The notes beneath the pieces were generated by a model that made no database searches, was not told the DNA's origin, and saw nothing but the letters and a program-made list of their open reading frames with translations. Position numbers and translations under genes: made by a program. Below are positions 43,129-52,787 of a DNA stretch of 64,000 bases, piece by piece. Within the stretch, counting starts at the first letter, position 1. Each line of letters starts with the position of its first letter. The DNA is from DAOSEC01 sp035362935 (GTDB taxonomy: Bacteria > Bacillota_I > Bacilli_A > ML615J-28 > CAG-313): contig DAOSEC010000001.1 of NCBI GenBank assembly GCA_035362935.1, forward strand, positions 62,001 through 126,000, written 5' to 3'.

Positions 43129-43584
43129 ATGAAGAAAGAATTAATAATAACATCATCAGAACATATGATTGAACTAGGATATAAGATCGGAAAAAAATTA
43201 TTTCCAAACTCAATCATTACACTAACTGGTGATTTGGGTGCAGGAAAAACAACTTTTACAAAGGGAATTGGAAAAGCACTGAGTGTAACAGACGTCATCA
43301 ACAGCCCAACTTTTACCATAATGAAAATACACCGAGGTCGTTTTAATCTATACCATATGGATGTATATCGGTTAAATGGGGTTGGCAGTGATTTTGATTT
43401 AGAAGAGTATTTTGATTATGGTGGTGTTTGTGTCATAGAATGGGCAGAAATCATTCAATCCATCATACCCGAAGAACACATTCAAATAACAATTAAAAAT
43501 ATAGATGAATCAAATAGACTGGTTGAACTATTTAGCAATCAACCAATCTATCAAAGAATCATAGAAGAGGTTATTCATGACTAA
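43129..43584 (+). CDS. tsaE: tRNA t6A synthesis ATPase TsaE
   Basis: TsaE is the ATPase of the TsaBDE complex that adds threonylcarbamoyl to A37 of ANN-decoding tRNAs. The 151 residues contain Walker A LTGDLGAGKTTFTKGIG, NSPTFTIMK, the HMDVYRL motif and CVIEWAEI. ATG 43129 is chosen because ACAGGTGG lies just upstream. It overlaps tsaB by eight bases in the tsaE-tsaB-rimI-tsaD operon; TsaC is not in the window. Confidence 0.95.
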   Translation: MKKELIITSSEHMIELGYKIGKKLFPNSIITLTGDLGAGKTTFTKGIGKALSVTDVINSPTFTIMKIHRGRFNLYHMDVYRLNGVGSDFDLEEYFDYGGVCVIEWAEIIQSIIPEEHIQITIKNIDESNRLVELFSNQPIYQRIIEEVIHD

Positions 43585-44173
43585 GCTAATAATGGATTCG
43601 TCTACATCTTTTTTATACATTTTGCTACTACAAGATGAAACCATTTTGTGGAAGTATTTGGAAGAAGGAAATAACGATCATTCTGAAAAATTAAATGTAT
43701 TAATCAAAAAAATGATAGATGATACAAAGATTGAAATTTCCAATATTGATCAAATCATTGTTGGGAAAGGACCGGGGTCATACACCGGAGTAAGAGTTGG
43801 TATGACAGTTGCCAAAACGTTTGCCTGGGCTAAAAATATCCCATTATATACCTTTGGCTCTTTAGATATGATAGCGGCTTCAAAGATGAATCAAGATGGC
43901 ATTTATGTAGTCATGTTAGATGCGCGAAGAGGAAACAGTTTTGTAAAAATTATTGAATCTAAGAATCGTTTTGTTACTACATTGCTTGAAGATACATTTA
44001 TGTCAAATCAAGCAATTGAAGAACTAGTTGCTTCAAAATATCCTAATGCGATTATTGTGAATCAAGTGGAACATAGTAGCTTTGATTATGAAGCTTTGGT
44101 ATCTTTTCATATGATTCACAAAGTGGAAGACATATATAGTTTTGTGCCTAATTACGTTAGGAGTGGTGTTTAA
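43577..44173 (+). CDS. tsaB: tRNA t6A synthesis protein TsaB
   Basis: TsaB is the ASKHA-fold partner of TsaD. The 198 residues show the start LIMDSSTSFLYILLL, the family signature VGKGPGSYTGVRVGMT and DARRGNSFVK. Its length is at the short end of the family. The start overlaps the end of tsaE. Confidence 0.93.
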   Translation: MTKLIMDSSTSFLYILLLQDETILWKYLEEGNNDHSEKLNVLIKKMIDDTKIEISNIDQIIVGKGPGSYTGVRVGMTVAKTFAWAKNIPLYTFGSLDMIAASKMNQDGIYVVMLDARRGNSFVKIIESKNRFVTTLLEDTFMSNQAIEELVASKYPNAIIVNQVEHSSFDYEALVSFHMIHKVEDIYSFVPNYVRSGV

Positions 44174-44175
44174 TT

Positions 44176-44646
44176 ATGGGATTGTTTCAAAAACGATTAA
44201 AGTATCAAATTCGAGAAATGAACGAGCAAGACATCCCAACCATTACAAAACAAGAACAACTCGTTTTTGGCGATACACTAGGAGAAGACTTAATTCTTTC
44301 GGATTACAAGTTAAATCCCTATAGTCATTATTTTGTCATAGAAATTGAAAAGCAGGTAAGTGGTTACATAGGTGTTTGGATTGCACCTGAGAATGCGCAA
44401 ATTATAAATTTCTACATTATACCTGAATATCAAGGAAAAGGATTTGGGTCTATGTTGTTTGAGTTTGTACTAGATCTATGTGAGATGTCAAACATCCAAC
44501 ACTTAACACTTGAAGTAAGAGAATCAAACACGAAAGCACAGTCATTTTATGAGCAATATGGATTTGTGTTCGTAACAAAACGAAAGCAGTATTATAGCAA
44601 TGGCGAAGATGCACTTGTGCTATTAAAAGAATTCGAGGAAAAGTAA
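44176..44646 (+). CDS. rimI: Ribosomal-protein-alanine acetyltransferase-like protein RimI
   Basis: The 156 residues form a GNAT domain: INFYIIPEYQGKGFGSMLFE is the acetyl-CoA loop and LTLEVRESNTKAQSFYEQYG the typical RimI helix. RimI acetylates the N-terminus of S18 in E. coli. Position between tsaB and tsaD is common in bacteria and supports the name. It begins two bases after tsaB. Confidence 0.92.
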   Translation: MGLFQKRLKYQIREMNEQDIPTITKQEQLVFGDTLGEDLILSDYKLNPYSHYFVIEIEKQVSGYIGVWIAPENAQIINFYIIPEYQGKGFGSMLFEFVLDLCEMSNIQHLTLEVRESNTKAQSFYEQYGFVFVTKRKQYYSNGEDALVLLKEFEEK

Positions 44647-44648
44647 GC

Positions 44649-45602
44649 ATGATAATATTAGGAGTGGAAACTAGTTGCGATGAAACAAGTGTCGCAGTCG
44701 TTAAGGATGGAAAAGAAGTATTAAGCAATGTAGTCTTTTCCCAAATCGATATACACAAACAATATGGAGGAGTGGTTCCGGAAATCGCCAGCAGGCATCA
44801 CATTGAAAAAATCCTTTATGTTTTTGAAGAAGCTTTGAAAACATCCAACATTCAAATGGAAGATGTTGATGGAATTGCTGTTACAGTCAATCCAGGACTT
44901 GTAGGATCTTTACTAGTAGGGTACAATGCTGCTAGTTCGCTTGCAATCGCATATAAAAAAGAATTGATTGAGGTAGATCATATTCATGGTCATATATATG
45001 CAAACTATCTTGAAAGTGATTTTACATTTCCACTATTAGCATTGGTAGTTTCTGGTGGTCATACTCAACTTGTGTTAATGAAAAACCATATGGATTTTGA
45101 AATCATTGGAGAAACACTAGATGACGCAGTTGGTGAAGCATATGATAAAGTAGCAAGAGTATTAGGTATTGGTTATCCAGGAGGTCCAATTATTGATGAA
45201 TTAGCAAAAAAGGGGAGACCAACATACTCATTACCTATTGCTTGGTTAGATAAAGATAGGTATGATTTTAGTTTTTCAGGGTTAAAATCGGCTGTTACCA
45301 ATCTGGTAAACACATACAAGATGAAGAATATTGAAATCAATCATGAAGATTTAGCTGCAAGTTTTCAAGAAAGCATCATCACGGTGCTAGTCACAAAAAC
45401 ACTAAATGCAGTCAAAGAGTATAACATCAAACAAGTTGTCATCGCTGGAGGAGTTGCCGCTAACAAGGGATTAAGACAACGAATGGAACAAGAGATTGGA
45501 AAACTCCATGGTGTTAGATTAACTGTTCCAAGTTTTAAATATTGCACAGACAATGCTGCTATGATAGCAGTTGGAGGATATTTCTATAAAATCCATAAGT
45601 AA
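44649..45602 (+). CDS. tsaD: tRNA N6-adenosine threonylcarbamoyltransferase TsaD
   Basis: TsaD transfers the threonylcarbamoyl group to A37. The 317 residues have GVETSCDETSVAVV at the start, VVPEIASRHH, the metal-binding H-x-x-x-H (His111 and His115 in DHIHGHIYA), VSGGHTQLVL, and DNAAMIAVGG at the end. It begins two bases after rimI with AGGAAAAG as ribosome-binding site. Confidence 0.98.
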   Translation: MIILGVETSCDETSVAVVKDGKEVLSNVVFSQIDIHKQYGGVVPEIASRHHIEKILYVFEEALKTSNIQMEDVDGIAVTVNPGLVGSLLVGYNAASSLAIAYKKELIEVDHIHGHIYANYLESDFTFPLLALVVSGGHTQLVLMKNHMDFEIIGETLDDAVGEAYDKVARVLGIGYPGGPIIDELAKKGRPTYSLPIAWLDKDRYDFSFSGLKSAVTNLVNTYKMKNIEINHEDLAASFQESIITVLVTKTLNAVKEYNIKQVVIAGGVAANKGLRQRMEQEIGKLHGVRLTVPSFKYCTDNAAMIAVGGYFYKIHK

Positions 45603-45617
45603 GAAGGGGTGAACTTT

Positions 45618-47474
45618 ATGGCATTAAGAAAAAGAAGAGGACCATTAGGCTGTTTATTTAAATTTGTATTTACGATCGTATTTTTTGTTGTAGCAATTGT
45701 GGGTGTCATAGCCTTTATGTTTTATGATGGAAAGAACAATACTCCAGTAGAACTCTATGGCGAAGGCATTAACTTAGAAGAAGAATTAACATTATCTCTT
45801 TATGAAGCACTTGACAATCTAGATACACAAAATAAAATTCAGGTTGTGTTGACAGAAGACCAAATCAACAAAATCATATATATGATTATCAAAGAAAGCA
45901 TTAATCCTGCATATGCTCCTGGAGAAAATTGTGCCACGTCTGCGTGTGCAAATGCGATGGTAATTGGACCACTAGGTGATGAAATTCCTCAACTAGCAGG
46001 ACAAGAAGCATACATCAAAGGAATCTATGCTGAAATCATTGATGATAAGATATCAATCAGTATGCCAGTTGAAGTGATGGGGTTTAAATCCCGTATTTAT
46101 CTAAGTGTTTCATTAGTGACAGTTGGAACTAATATTGAGTTAAGATTTGATTCTGTAGGAGTCGCCAAAATTAAATTAACATCAGGTATAGGACAAATGT
46201 TATTACAACCAATCATGCAAACATTTAATCTTTCAGCAGATGAAATCAATCAAAATTTTGCTGAAAAAGGATTGCCAATTGAGTTTGATATGGCAAATCT
46301 GAAAATGATATTTAAGCAAGAAGACTTACCTCAAGTTATCAATCAACTACTACCAGATTCTGGAGAGTCTAACTTGATGAAGGACTTTCTAAAAGTTATG
46401 ATTGAAAACACAAACGTGGAAATGAGTTTGGTTGGAAGCACAACACCAGGGGCTGGGTCATTAAACTTAGGTATTGATCTAGAAAAATTAAGTTTAGAAG
46501 AAGGAAACAAACAAATTCCAGCATATCTAGGAACACCATTTAATCAAACAACCTTTGTTACAAATCAAACACAAGGATTGTTGTTTTCAACTCTAGTCGG
46601 AAACCCAAGATTCATCTTTTTGGAAAGTGATTTTAACAAAATGATCTACTCCTCCACAAGCGGATTTGACGGATTTGGACAAACAATAACATTACCCAAT
46701 AGTACACAAACATTTACTTTTGGCCTTGATGCATTATGGTTTGAAATCACACAAACCAATGTAAATATTATCGCTCAAGTTAATATTAATGGATTTATTA
46801 CAAGATTCCGCATATTAACTACCGTCGAAGATAATGACACAGATTATGTTAAATTAATGATTCAAGACAACCTTGATATTGGATTTGATTTAGGAGAAGT
46901 ACTAGGAGAGTATGGAGTAGCTGATAGTCAGTTCTTAATTGATTTGATAGGACCAAGCATTCAAAGCATGAATGTGATGGGATTTGATAGTACTCTCAAT
47001 GCATTTATATTAGATGCAGATGCGTTCAATCAAATGTTGAATTTAGGCGGAAGTGGAGGATCACCTATTGGTGCTGATTCCATTCATATTCGCAATGGTA
47101 GAATTGAAATTGCAATATCAACAACTGATAGTGCATTGTCTGATGCAATCGATAATTTGTCAAATATTGTAGGAACAGTATTAACAGGGTTTGATACAAC
47201 CGTGAATGATAATATCGACTTATTTGACACAACCGGTGACCAAGCAGAGGCCGTTAACAACATAATTGAAACACTTGAATCAATCTCGACTGTTCTAAAT
47301 GATCCAGAAGCTGACTTATCGGAAGATGACATTGTGACATTAATTGAAAACTTTGGATCGTTAACTCCTGAAAATCAAGAAGTTCTAGCGGAATTATTAC
47401 AAAATGAAGCAGACGACATTGAAAGTGGAGAATTAAATGAATTGTATGAGTTGTTATTTGGACAACAACCATAA
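45618..47474 (+). CDS. Membrane-anchored extracellular protein of unknown function
   Basis: The 618-residue protein has a basic N-terminus, one membrane segment at about 14-38 (FKFVFTIVFFVVAIVGVIAF) and a long acidic region that would lie outside the cell. It appears mixed alpha/beta; the middle has several strand-turn-strand segments, such as KISISMPVEVMGFKSRIYL. A Cys pair sits at CATSAC near 100. The last 60 residues are strongly acidic. I do not recognise the family. AAGGGGTGA precedes ATG 45618. It follows tsaD by 15 bases and ends the operon. Confidence 0.75.
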   Translation: MALRKRRGPLGCLFKFVFTIVFFVVAIVGVIAFMFYDGKNNTPVELYGEGINLEEELTLSLYEALDNLDTQNKIQVVLTEDQINKIIYMIIKESINPAYAPGENCATSACANAMVIGPLGDEIPQLAGQEAYIKGIYAEIIDDKISISMPVEVMGFKSRIYLSVSLVTVGTNIELRFDSVGVAKIKLTSGIGQMLLQPIMQTFNLSADEINQNFAEKGLPIEFDMANLKMIFKQEDLPQVINQLLPDSGESNLMKDFLKVMIENTNVEMSLVGSTTPGAGSLNLGIDLEKLSLEEGNKQIPAYLGTPFNQTTFVTNQTQGLLFSTLVGNPRFIFLESDFNKMIYSSTSGFDGFGQTITLPNSTQTFTFGLDALWFEITQTNVNIIAQVNINGFITRFRILTTVEDNDTDYVKLMIQDNLDIGFDLGEVLGEYGVADSQFLIDLIGPSIQSMNVMGFDSTLNAFILDADAFNQMLNLGGSGGSPIGADSIHIRNGRIEIAISTTDSALSDAIDNLSNIVGTVLTGFDTTVNDNIDLFDTTGDQAEAVNNIIETLESISTVLNDPEADLSEDDIVTLIENFGSLTPENQEVLAELLQNEADDIESGELNELYELLFGQQP

Positions 47475-47481
47475 ATAGTTT

Positions 47482-47510
47482 AACAGGTGGAGAAATCCGC
47501 CTGTTTTTTT
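47482..47510 (+). terminator. Terminator of the tsa operon
   Basis: AACAGGTGGA (47482-47491) pairs with TCCGCCTGTT (47496-47505) around GAAA, with one wobble, followed by seven T residues. Confidence 0.88.
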
Positions 47511-47539
47511 ATGGAATCACAAAAGATATATAATAAGCA

Positions 47540-47568
47540 TTGAAAAAGCATATTCACAATGATATAAT
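47540..47568 (+). promoter_or_regulatory. Promoter of the envelope/glnS/pcrA operon
   Basis: TTGAAA (47540-47545), a 17-base spacer and TATAAT (47563-47568) preceded by TGA. A further TTGACA at 47585-47590 lacks a good -10 box. Confidence 0.65.
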
Positions 47569-47649
47569 TAAAATATATATATTGTTGACAATCGTTATAA
47601 AAGACTGCATTAATCAACAAAAAAGCAACAATCATAGAGGGGAAAACAT

Positions 47650-49500
47650 ATGGAATTACCAGGTATATTCAATTATGATATTATATTTGCCCTATTTTTA
47701 GGCTTTTTTGTATTGCTTGGAGCACATAAAGGTTTCGAGAAAATGTTGAAGTTAGTGTTAATATTTATTATTCCAATTGTTGTACTTTATTACTTTGGAA
47801 CAACCATTCATAAGTACATCCCGTCTTTGGAAATTTTTAATCAAGTTGTGGTATCAATTGGAAACATCATTCCTGCTCTTTTGCCACACACCGAAGTAGT
47901 GAAATATTTGTTTATAGAAACGATTCTTTACTTAGTGATGACTCTCATATTAGCAGCTATCGCCAGCATGATAAAAATCAAGGCAAAAAAATCACTCTTA
48001 GAAATAAAAATGGTGTTATGGAAAAAAGTGGTAGGTGCGGTATTATCTGTAGTTTTATTTTATGTTTTTAGTTTTTATATGATATATCCATTACAACTTA
48101 TCGGAATTAACTATCACAACAGCTATGTTGTTGAACCAATGGTTCAAAATGGTTTAGATGTCATAAATGTTGCGCCTCTATTGAAGCATAAAGACAAAGT
48201 AATTCATGATTATGTAAGTTTTACTGAAGTAGAATCCAGTTTGCTTGGTAATGAAGCAAAACATGCCTATCAAGAAATTGTTAAAATCCAAAATGACATA
48301 TTCACATTTGAAATGAGATTTATGGATATCGTTTATCCAGCATTAAGAACCAATGCAAGAGATGCATTGCTTGCAAATAAAACCTTCGTTGATCCACTCA
48401 ATCCACATAGAGGATTCGCAAGTGCTCTCATAGTAGAACAAGGTACGTTACTATACTATGATATTTTAATCGCATTAGAACAAGAAAGCACCAGCATTGC
48501 GATCGTAAGAAGCGAATATGATACCGTGTTAAAGTATAGAAGTATGATATCCTTTTTCTATGACATTCTAAATGGCGAGATACTTCTTGATTATGAAGAT
48601 ATGACAGATGCATCCATCAAAAACGTGCTTGATTCTTATGTCACCTATTTTGAAGATAATATGACAAATAATGTAGCATTTCAGTTAATATTAATACAAA
48701 TATACGATCGTATCACAGCTTATTATCTATATGGCAACTTGATGGGATGTGCTGTAAATGAACTTACCAGTTGTGCCTTATCGATTACTCCAATTGTAGA
48801 TACTCCAAAAGTGTATCAAACACAAATGAGACAAGATATTACAAATCATATCAATATTGATCGTATTATTGCGTATGCTGTTGATGGATTCCAACCGGAT
48901 GCCTTAACCACATTAGGGTTAAGCAATCAACACATTTCTAAATTGTTAAAACAAAAAGAAAGTTTTGTGCGTTATACAACTTTTTATAAAGAATCTGTAG
49001 ATGGCAACGAATATAACATTAGTTTTGCTAATAAGGTAATGATGGCTATGATGAATAACATCAAATACAAAGAATTGCTCCTACGATCAAATTTACTACG
49101 AGCTTACATGAATGATTTAGGAAGCAACTATCAAAACAAACTACAAATCACAGATAACATATATATATCAAGTGAAACGTTTAATATGAATATGGCACTA
49201 ATTGACATCATATTTCACACTGAAATTTGGGATGGAACACAACAATTAAATGTCGGAGATATGGAACGCTTGATAGACAAAGTTCAATACTATGTTAACA
49301 ATAAAATAATAACACAATCATATGCGCAAGAACTAATGAACCATTTGGTCTTTGGACAAGACAATTATCATCAAAGTTATCTTATTGATATCATTGAAGC
49401 CAATCAAGTATCGAATGCTGCACTGAACTATTTTATCAACTCCAGTGCTACATTTATTTCACAAGAACTGAAAGATCAAATTGCTAGTTATTTACCATAG
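47650..49500 (+). CDS. CvpA-like membrane protein with large C-terminal domain
   Basis: The 616-residue protein begins with about four or five membrane segments in the first 160 residues (near 8-26, 31-48, 92-112, 127-148). FFVLLGAHKGFEKMLKL resembles the Gly-Lys-Gly turn of CvpA proteins and of the giant protein at 15589-23829. The following 450 residues are soluble, mostly helical, with two cysteines in MGCAVNELTSCAL. The family is not recognised. GAGGGGA precedes the ATG. It heads a six-gene operon that continues through glnS and pcrA. Confidence 0.72.
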   Translation: MELPGIFNYDIIFALFLGFFVLLGAHKGFEKMLKLVLIFIIPIVVLYYFGTTIHKYIPSLEIFNQVVVSIGNIIPALLPHTEVVKYLFIETILYLVMTLILAAIASMIKIKAKKSLLEIKMVLWKKVVGAVLSVVLFYVFSFYMIYPLQLIGINYHNSYVVEPMVQNGLDVINVAPLLKHKDKVIHDYVSFTEVESSLLGNEAKHAYQEIVKIQNDIFTFEMRFMDIVYPALRTNARDALLANKTFVDPLNPHRGFASALIVEQGTLLYYDILIALEQESTSIAIVRSEYDTVLKYRSMISFFYDILNGEILLDYEDMTDASIKNVLDSYVTYFEDNMTNNVAFQLILIQIYDRITAYYLYGNLMGCAVNELTSCALSITPIVDTPKVYQTQMRQDITNHINIDRIIAYAVDGFQPDALTTLGLSNQHISKLLKQKESFVRYTTFYKESVDGNEYNISFANKVMMAMMNNIKYKELLLRSNLLRAYMNDLGSNYQNKLQITDNIYISSETFNMNMALIDIIFHTEIWDGTQQLNVGDMERLIDKVQYYVNNKIITQSYAQELMNHLVFGQDNYHQSYLIDIIEANQVSNAALNYFINSSATFISQELKDQIASYLP

Positions 49501-49526
49501 ACACTTTTTGTAAGGAGGTGAAGAAA

Positions 49527-50555
49527 ATGGAATTTCAAGATGGTTTAGACCTATCCGAAATCGTTAGAAGACAGGAACTTCAGGCTAAGATTAGAAAGAA
49601 CCGTAAAGTGGATTTAAAAACGTTCAAAGATCGTATTGTTAGCGATCCAATGATGATTAAAAATGTTGCAGGTCAAAATGAAACGACGTATGAAGAAAAA
49701 ACGTTGTTCTTGAGAACCAATCCATTTTCTTATGATCCAAGCAAATCGAAGTTTGTTGTTGACTCCATTGAGGAATATATGATAACAGTTAAAGGAAAAC
49801 ATATGACATTTGGGAATCTAGTAAGAACCAAAGAGTTACCAACAAACATAAAAAAGAAAAATATAAAAAAACACTTAAAAAACTGGATAGGTGAGTACGA
49901 AAAAACGAAGGATGAAATGTTAGACCTGATTGGAGCGAAAGTCGATGTGATTGGTGATATCGAGATAAGCAAATTTTCGGTTGGAAAAGTAATATTCTAT
50001 ATTATTATGTTTATACTCAGTGCTATCATAATGTTCCGACACGATCTTGTTGTTAACTTATTAGGAAGATTAGCATTTATGAGAAATCCTATCCAAATGT
50101 TTTATCAAATCTATGCATCAAGCAGTTTCATTCCAATCATTGGTAGTGCAATGATATATGTGTTAATTGCATCGCTCTTATACTCCATCTATCACAACAC
50201 TGTGTTAACCGATTTTAGAAATGACTATCGCCAGTCAAAGATTACACTTAATCGTTCGAAATCTACCGTGACAAGAGATTTCTTATCAAGAGCGAACCGA
50301 GTATACAACTACTATATGAAAAATTATAAAAGTAGAAAGCTGAAACCTTATCCGATGGAACAAGTCATTTCGAAAGAAAAAGGGCTTGAATACATGAATC
50401 AGTTATCAGACTCGACGATTAAAAAAGCATCTCACTTTAAAAATCAAAAAAAGAAGTATCGATTCTACTCGTGGGTATTTTCCATATTACCTATTATTGC
50501 GGTAGCAGGATTTTATGGATATCTCATTTATGAAATAGCGAAGACTATATTTTAG
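49527..50555 (+). CDS. Membrane protein of unknown function
   Basis: The 342-residue protein has a charged N-terminal domain (1-150), two membrane segments at about 152-171 and 205-224, a basic cytoplasmic loop, and a final segment at about 316-338. I recognise no family. TAAGGAGGTGA, a near-perfect anti-16S match, precedes ATG 49527. It starts 26 bases after the CvpA-like gene and ends 12 before the coiled-coil gene, suggesting the three act together. Confidence 0.75.
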   Translation: MEFQDGLDLSEIVRRQELQAKIRKNRKVDLKTFKDRIVSDPMMIKNVAGQNETTYEEKTLFLRTNPFSYDPSKSKFVVDSIEEYMITVKGKHMTFGNLVRTKELPTNIKKKNIKKHLKNWIGEYEKTKDEMLDLIGAKVDVIGDIEISKFSVGKVIFYIIMFILSAIIMFRHDLVVNLLGRLAFMRNPIQMFYQIYASSSFIPIIGSAMIYVLIASLLYSIYHNTVLTDFRNDYRQSKITLNRSKSTVTRDFLSRANRVYNYYMKNYKSRKLKPYPMEQVISKEKGLEYMNQLSDSTIKKASHFKNQKKKYRFYSWVFSILPIIAVAGFYGYLIYEIAKTIF

Positions 50556-50567
50556 GAGGACAGCTAT

Positions 50568-52787
50568 ATGAGTAAAGATAAAGAGAAAAAAGATATCATA
50601 GAGGCCATAGTAACTGCCAAAAAAACGAAAAGTGAAGCAGATCGTAAACAAGATTTAGAAGACATCAAGAAAATTCTAGAACAAAAGGGAAAGAAGCAAT
50701 CAACAGCCCATCATGAGAATGCCAAAGAAATTGAGCAACTGCGTACAAAAGTAGAAGACATTACAGTGAAAGCAAGAAGCGAACTAAGTAGCAAAGATGC
50801 TATGCTAGAAAATGCTAGACTAGCAAATGAACAATTATCTAAGAAAATTGATGCATTAAATGAAAAACTACAGCTTGTACAACAAGAACAAATAGCACGA
50901 GAACAAAAGATATTAGAAGAAGCGAAAAAAGTTGAAGTTGAAAAAAAAGAGTATGTAGAAAAATCACAATATGAACAGTTAGCAAAACACATTGAACAAA
51001 AATACAAGGAAGAAATGGCAGAATTAGAGAAAGTCTTACAACAAAAAATTAAAGAAGTAGAAGACTTAAAGGTAAGTTTAGTAAAAGAAAAATCATCTAC
51101 AATACCTGTTATTAACTCTGACCATCAAACCATTTCAGAGATCAAGCAAGATTTACAGTCAAAAAACATGTTAATTAGCAACCAAATGAATATGATAATT
51201 GGATTACAAAACCAAATTTTATCTAACTCTAAAGAAATGAGAGATTTTCAGTCTCGATATGATGCATTATCTAAAGCAGAAGCTAGTTTTCACCATAACC
51301 CACAAGACATAACAAACCAACAACAATATGTTCAGGCGGTAGAAAAGTTTAGTGAAAAGGCTGTGATCAAAGACACCCCAGTTAAAATTGATTATACAAA
51401 ATCATTTAAAGAACGACTTGATAACATTTATCAAACGATACTTACGGAAGTAGTATCAGTCAAAGAAAACGAAATTCGCATGATTGAGAAACAGCTTAGC
51501 AGTTTTAAATCGAAATCTGATGATTTAACACTTAGACTAAAGCAAGAAAAATCAACCATTGAGCGTCATAATACAATTGATCAAGAGATTAAAAGTGTGA
51601 AACAACAATACGAGCAAGAAAAAGATGAAATGATTCGCCTAGAATCACGCCGTGAGGAGTTTCAAACGTATATTCAAAGTATTAAATCACAACTTCATAT
51701 GAATATGGGAGAGTCTGGCAAACAAGCTGCGATCGCTAGATTAAAAGAAGCAAGAGATGGCTTAAGCCGGTTAGAGTATTTGACAAATACTCTACCAGGA
51801 TTATTAACTAAAATTGAGCAATTAACGAAAACCAAAGAAAATATTCATGATCTATTTGTACGCATTCGCTATCATGAAGACGGGTTGCTTGAATCTGAAT
51901 ATGAGTTAGAACAAATCAGTGAAGAAGTTGTAGAAATTCGACTTGACTTAAAAGAAAAACAAAAACGAATCACGTCATTAAAAGCAAAATTACTAGAAGT
52001 ACACAAAAAATACATTGTTAAGATAAAAGAGAAACAAGATGAGTGTGCTGGAAGAGATGCAAATTGTGTTGATATTGAAGTAGAACAAGAACTTCTTATA
52101 TTAATCAATCAAGCAAAAGCTGAACTAGAAAATATCGTTACTAGTTTTATAACAAAAGAAAATCGCAGAGTTGACTTAATGAACCGAATATCAAACCTAA
52201 AGAGTCAACGCGAAAAGCTCGATGAGTTATCAGAACTACTTGCAACTTTGGTAAAAGAACGAAGCGATTTAGAAACTGAAATTCAAGCGATGACAAATTA
52301 TTTAGATAAAAGTGATGATTTGATCGCAAGCAATGAAGAATACCAGGCAATCATTTCGAAACGTCAAGAAATAGTGCAAGCGATTGAACAAACAGCCAAG
52401 GAGTTAGAATTATCTGTTGTTTCACTCAAGACATTGATACGAACTCGTAAAGATTATCAATATGATCCATATGGAGCAAAGAAACTCGCTGAAATTGATC
52501 GAAACATCGAACTCACAAAGAACAAAGTTGAAGATGCGAAACTACGTTTACAAGAACTAGAATATGAGAAGTCGAATATGATTCAAGATGATAGTTTAAA
52601 GGAATACGCAGCGATTGTTGAAAATCGAAAACGAATCAATGAACTGATTGATTTTAAGCAAACAAGATTAGATGAAGTAAATTTAAAAATTGAAGAAACG
52701 GATTTAGTCGTCAACGAAATTAATGATAATTTCCAAGAAATTGAACGACTAGAACAATTATTAGCAGAAGATGAAAATAGTTATTAA
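50568..52787 (+). CDS. Long coiled-coil protein
   Basis: The 739 residues are almost wholly predicted coiled coil, rich in Glu, Lys, Gln and Leu, in at least two blocks (about 40-190 and 275-735). A less regular segment lies between 195 and 275. There is no membrane segment, Walker motif or SMC hinge, so it is not an SMC ATPase. AGGAGGAC precedes the ATG. A scaffolding or cytoskeletal role with the two upstream membrane proteins is inference. Confidence 0.8.
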   Translation: MSKDKEKKDIIEAIVTAKKTKSEADRKQDLEDIKKILEQKGKKQSTAHHENAKEIEQLRTKVEDITVKARSELSSKDAMLENARLANEQLSKKIDALNEKLQLVQQEQIAREQKILEEAKKVEVEKKEYVEKSQYEQLAKHIEQKYKEEMAELEKVLQQKIKEVEDLKVSLVKEKSSTIPVINSDHQTISEIKQDLQSKNMLISNQMNMIIGLQNQILSNSKEMRDFQSRYDALSKAEASFHHNPQDITNQQQYVQAVEKFSEKAVIKDTPVKIDYTKSFKERLDNIYQTILTEVVSVKENEIRMIEKQLSSFKSKSDDLTLRLKQEKSTIERHNTIDQEIKSVKQQYEQEKDEMIRLESRREEFQTYIQSIKSQLHMNMGESGKQAAIARLKEARDGLSRLEYLTNTLPGLLTKIEQLTKTKENIHDLFVRIRYHEDGLLESEYELEQISEEVVEIRLDLKEKQKRITSLKAKLLEVHKKYIVKIKEKQDECAGRDANCVDIEVEQELLILINQAKAELENIVTSFITKENRRVDLMNRISNLKSQREKLDELSELLATLVKERSDLETEIQAMTNYLDKSDDLIASNEEYQAIISKRQEIVQAIEQTAKELELSVVSLKTLIRTRKDYQYDPYGAKKLAEIDRNIELTKNKVEDAKLRLQELEYEKSNMIQDDSLKEYAAIVENRKRINELIDFKQTRLDEVNLKIEETDLVVNEINDNFQEIERLEQLLAEDENSY

